Assembly: GCA_030692355.1 (NCBI GenBank)
Contig: JAUYCF010000040.1
Span: 1-64,000, forward strand
Reading direction: 5' to 3'
Length of the DNA: 64,000 bases
Source: Thiobacillus sp.
GTDB taxonomy: Bacteria > Pseudomonadota > Gammaproteobacteria > Burkholderiales > Thiobacillaceae
The position numbers were made by a program, and so were the translations under genes. How positions within the stretch are numbered: position 1 is the first letter of the stretch; the number at the start of each line of letters is the position of its first letter. Under the pieces are notes generated by a model. It did not search any database. It saw nothing but the letters and a program-made list of their open reading frames with translations, and had not been told where the DNA came from. This document shows, piece by piece, positions 62,784 through 64,000 of the stretch.

Positions 62784-64000
62784 CTAGGCCCGTGGCAGAC
62801 CCCTGCGGTACCGCATGAAGCGGCTCATCAGCGGCTTGACGCTGGTGCCGTGGACGAGAATCGAAAGCGTGACCGCAATCAGCGTCAACTGGATCAGATC
62901 CAGGGCCAGATCTTCGGGGAGGCCATGCTGGATGGCGAACATCAGGTAGTACAGCGAACCGATGCCGCGCACCCCGAACCAGCCGACCATACCGCGTGTT
63001 GGCCACAACGTGCGCGTGCCCAACAGGCCGACGATGACGCTGAGCGGACGCGCCACCACAAACAGGAACAGCGCGAACCCCACCGCACGCCAGCTCCAGG
63101 AATCGAGAAACAGCGTGCCACCGATCAGCAGGACGAGCATCAATTCCGAGAGCCGCTCCAGATGTTCCTTGAATACCAGCGATCCTCCGCTGACGGTCGG
63201 CGCGATCTCGTTGTCCGGGCTCGCGTTCGCCGCATGCGCCTCGTTCGGATCGGTTTGCAATCGATCCGGGTTGTCCTGAGCGGCGCTGTTCATATCGTTG
63301 CTGGCGAGTTTAAGTTCGGTCTGGCGCAGCGCAACGGCCGCGAAGAAAACCGCCAGAAACCCCCACGCATCGACCCACACGCTCAGGCCGTACACCACAC
63401 CGATCAGACCGAGTCCGAGGAAGTCGTCCATCAGCTTGTGCCGGGGCGGATGGCCGCGCAGCTTCCGTCCCAGATGGGCCAGCGCAGCGCCGGACGCGAC
63501 CCCGATGGCGACGCCCGCTACCGTGGCCCACAGCACATCGACCAGCGCCCAGCGCAGGCCGAATTCACCGAGCTCGTGCAGCCCGAGCAATCCCATCCCC
63601 AGCATCACGAAAGGAAAGGCGCTGCCATCGTTCATGCCCGCCTCGCAGGTCAAGGTGAAGCGAAGCCGGTCGCGATCACCGGGATGGCGGGTCTGCACAT
63701 CGGTCGCCAGCACCGGATCGGTGGGCGCCAGAATCGCGCCGAGCAAGATGCCCGCGCCCAGTGGCAGGCCAAGCAAATAATAGGCAAAGGCGGCGACCAG
63801 CCCGACGCTGACCGCCATGGAGACAGAGGCCAGCAGAATCGGGGTGCGCCAGCGGGCGAAGCTGAACGGCACCGGCATTTTGACGCCGGCGGAAAACAGC
63901 GAAATCAGCACAACCACTTCGGTCAGCACTTCCAGCAGTGCCGACTGCTGGAGCGGATTGAAGTGAAACAGACCGAGTACCGTCGGCCCGACCAGCAGCC
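62784..64000 (-). CDS. NhaP-type cation:proton antiporter (partial, N-terminus beyond window)
   Basis: More than 400 codons. The frame is open to the window edge, where it reads LLVGPTVLGLFHFNPLQQSA, so the start lies outside. CPA1/CPA2 family features: GAILAPTDPVLATDVQ, CEAGMNDGSAFPFVMLG (ion-binding acidic residue) and many hydrophobic spans. An unusual hydrophilic insert (about 45 residues around NDMNSAAQDNPDRLQTDPNE) separates the two halves. Probably Na+/H+ or K+/H+ exchange in stress and pH control. Confidence 0.88.
   Translation of the reverse strand, partial: LLVGPTVLGLFHFNPLQQSALLEVLTEVVVLISLFSAGVKMPVPFSFARWRTPILLASVSMAVSVGLVAAFAYYLLGLPLGAGILLGAILAPTDPVLATDVQTRHPGDRDRLRFTLTCEAGMNDGSAFPFVMLGMGLLGLHELGEFGLRWALVDVLWATVAGVAIGVASGAALAHLGRKLRGHPPRHKLMDDFLGLGLIGVVYGLSVWVDAWGFLAVFFAAVALRQTELKLASNDMNSAAQDNPDRLQTDPNEAHAANASPDNEIAPTVSGGSLVFKEHLERLSELMLVLLIGGTLFLDSWSWRAVGFALFLFVVARPLSVIVGLLGTRTLWPTRGMVGWFGVRGIGSLYYLMFAIQHGLPEDLALDLIQLTLIAVTLSILVHGTSVKPLMSRFMRYRRGLPRA

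Overview
The window is GC-rich chromosomal DNA from a betaproteobacterium. The best guess is a chemolithotrophic or facultatively anaerobic member of the Nitrosomonadales, close to Thiobacillus or its relatives. That guess rests on gene content: a HiPIP, an SHP/DHC cytochrome pair, RegB/RegA, an RpfF/RpfC-type DSF system, FolE2 and IPTL-CTERM proteins. It is not a sequence-search result. No rRNA, tRNA, intact IS element, prophage or CRISPR array was seen.

Layout. 0-3.5 kb: DSF quorum sensing (RpfC-like hybrid kinase, convergent RpfF synthase). 3.6-5.8 kb: argB, EVE and TauE operon. 6-11 kb: copper acquisition (PCu(A)C chaperone, OprC/NosA-type receptor), then the RegB/RegA redox two-component pair. 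11-19 kb: uppP, two type II toxin-antitoxin modules, repeat elements, a decayed IS1634-type transposase, recQ and lysS. 19-28 kb: acnA, a MASE1-GGDEF-EAL/FIST signalling operon, prolyl aminopeptidase and a CnoX-like chaperedoxin. 28-35 kb: an accessory region with two DUF1566 proteins whose C-termini look like variable repeats of a diversity-generating retroelement (DGR), a broken avd-like fragment, a DUF4160/DUF2442 pair and a small glycan-modification cluster. 35-40.4 kb: housekeeping (xseB-ispA-dxs, folE2). 40.9-42.5 kb: a hipA-hipB module. 43-48 kb: a PhoPQ-like two-component system with PepSY proteins and the SHP/DHC cytochromes plus a ferric-reductase-like flavocytochrome. 48.5-62.7 kb: an envelope and general stress island of many small membrane proteins (DUF883/YqjD, YqjE, YqjK, DUF3185, DUF3309, CsbD, a collagen-like lipoprotein, a phospholipase-D-like lipoprotein, HiPIP, FMN reductases). 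62.8 kb to the end: an NhaP-type antiporter cut by the window edge.

The most unusual content is (i) the DGR-like locus: two equal-length 55-codon C-lectin-type segments with nearly invariant framework codons and heavily substituted codons between them, beside a truncated avd and with no reverse transcriptase or template repeat in the window; (ii) a HiPIP gene whose promoter, leader and first 15 codons look duplicated from the neighbouring csbD gene; (iii) at least five families of short non-autonomous (MITE-like) elements in several copies, one of which gives an empty-site/filled-site comparison and another of which forms the 3' end of a coding frame; and (iv) a paired direct-repeat operator candidate between the two-component/PepSY operon and the SHP cytochrome operon.
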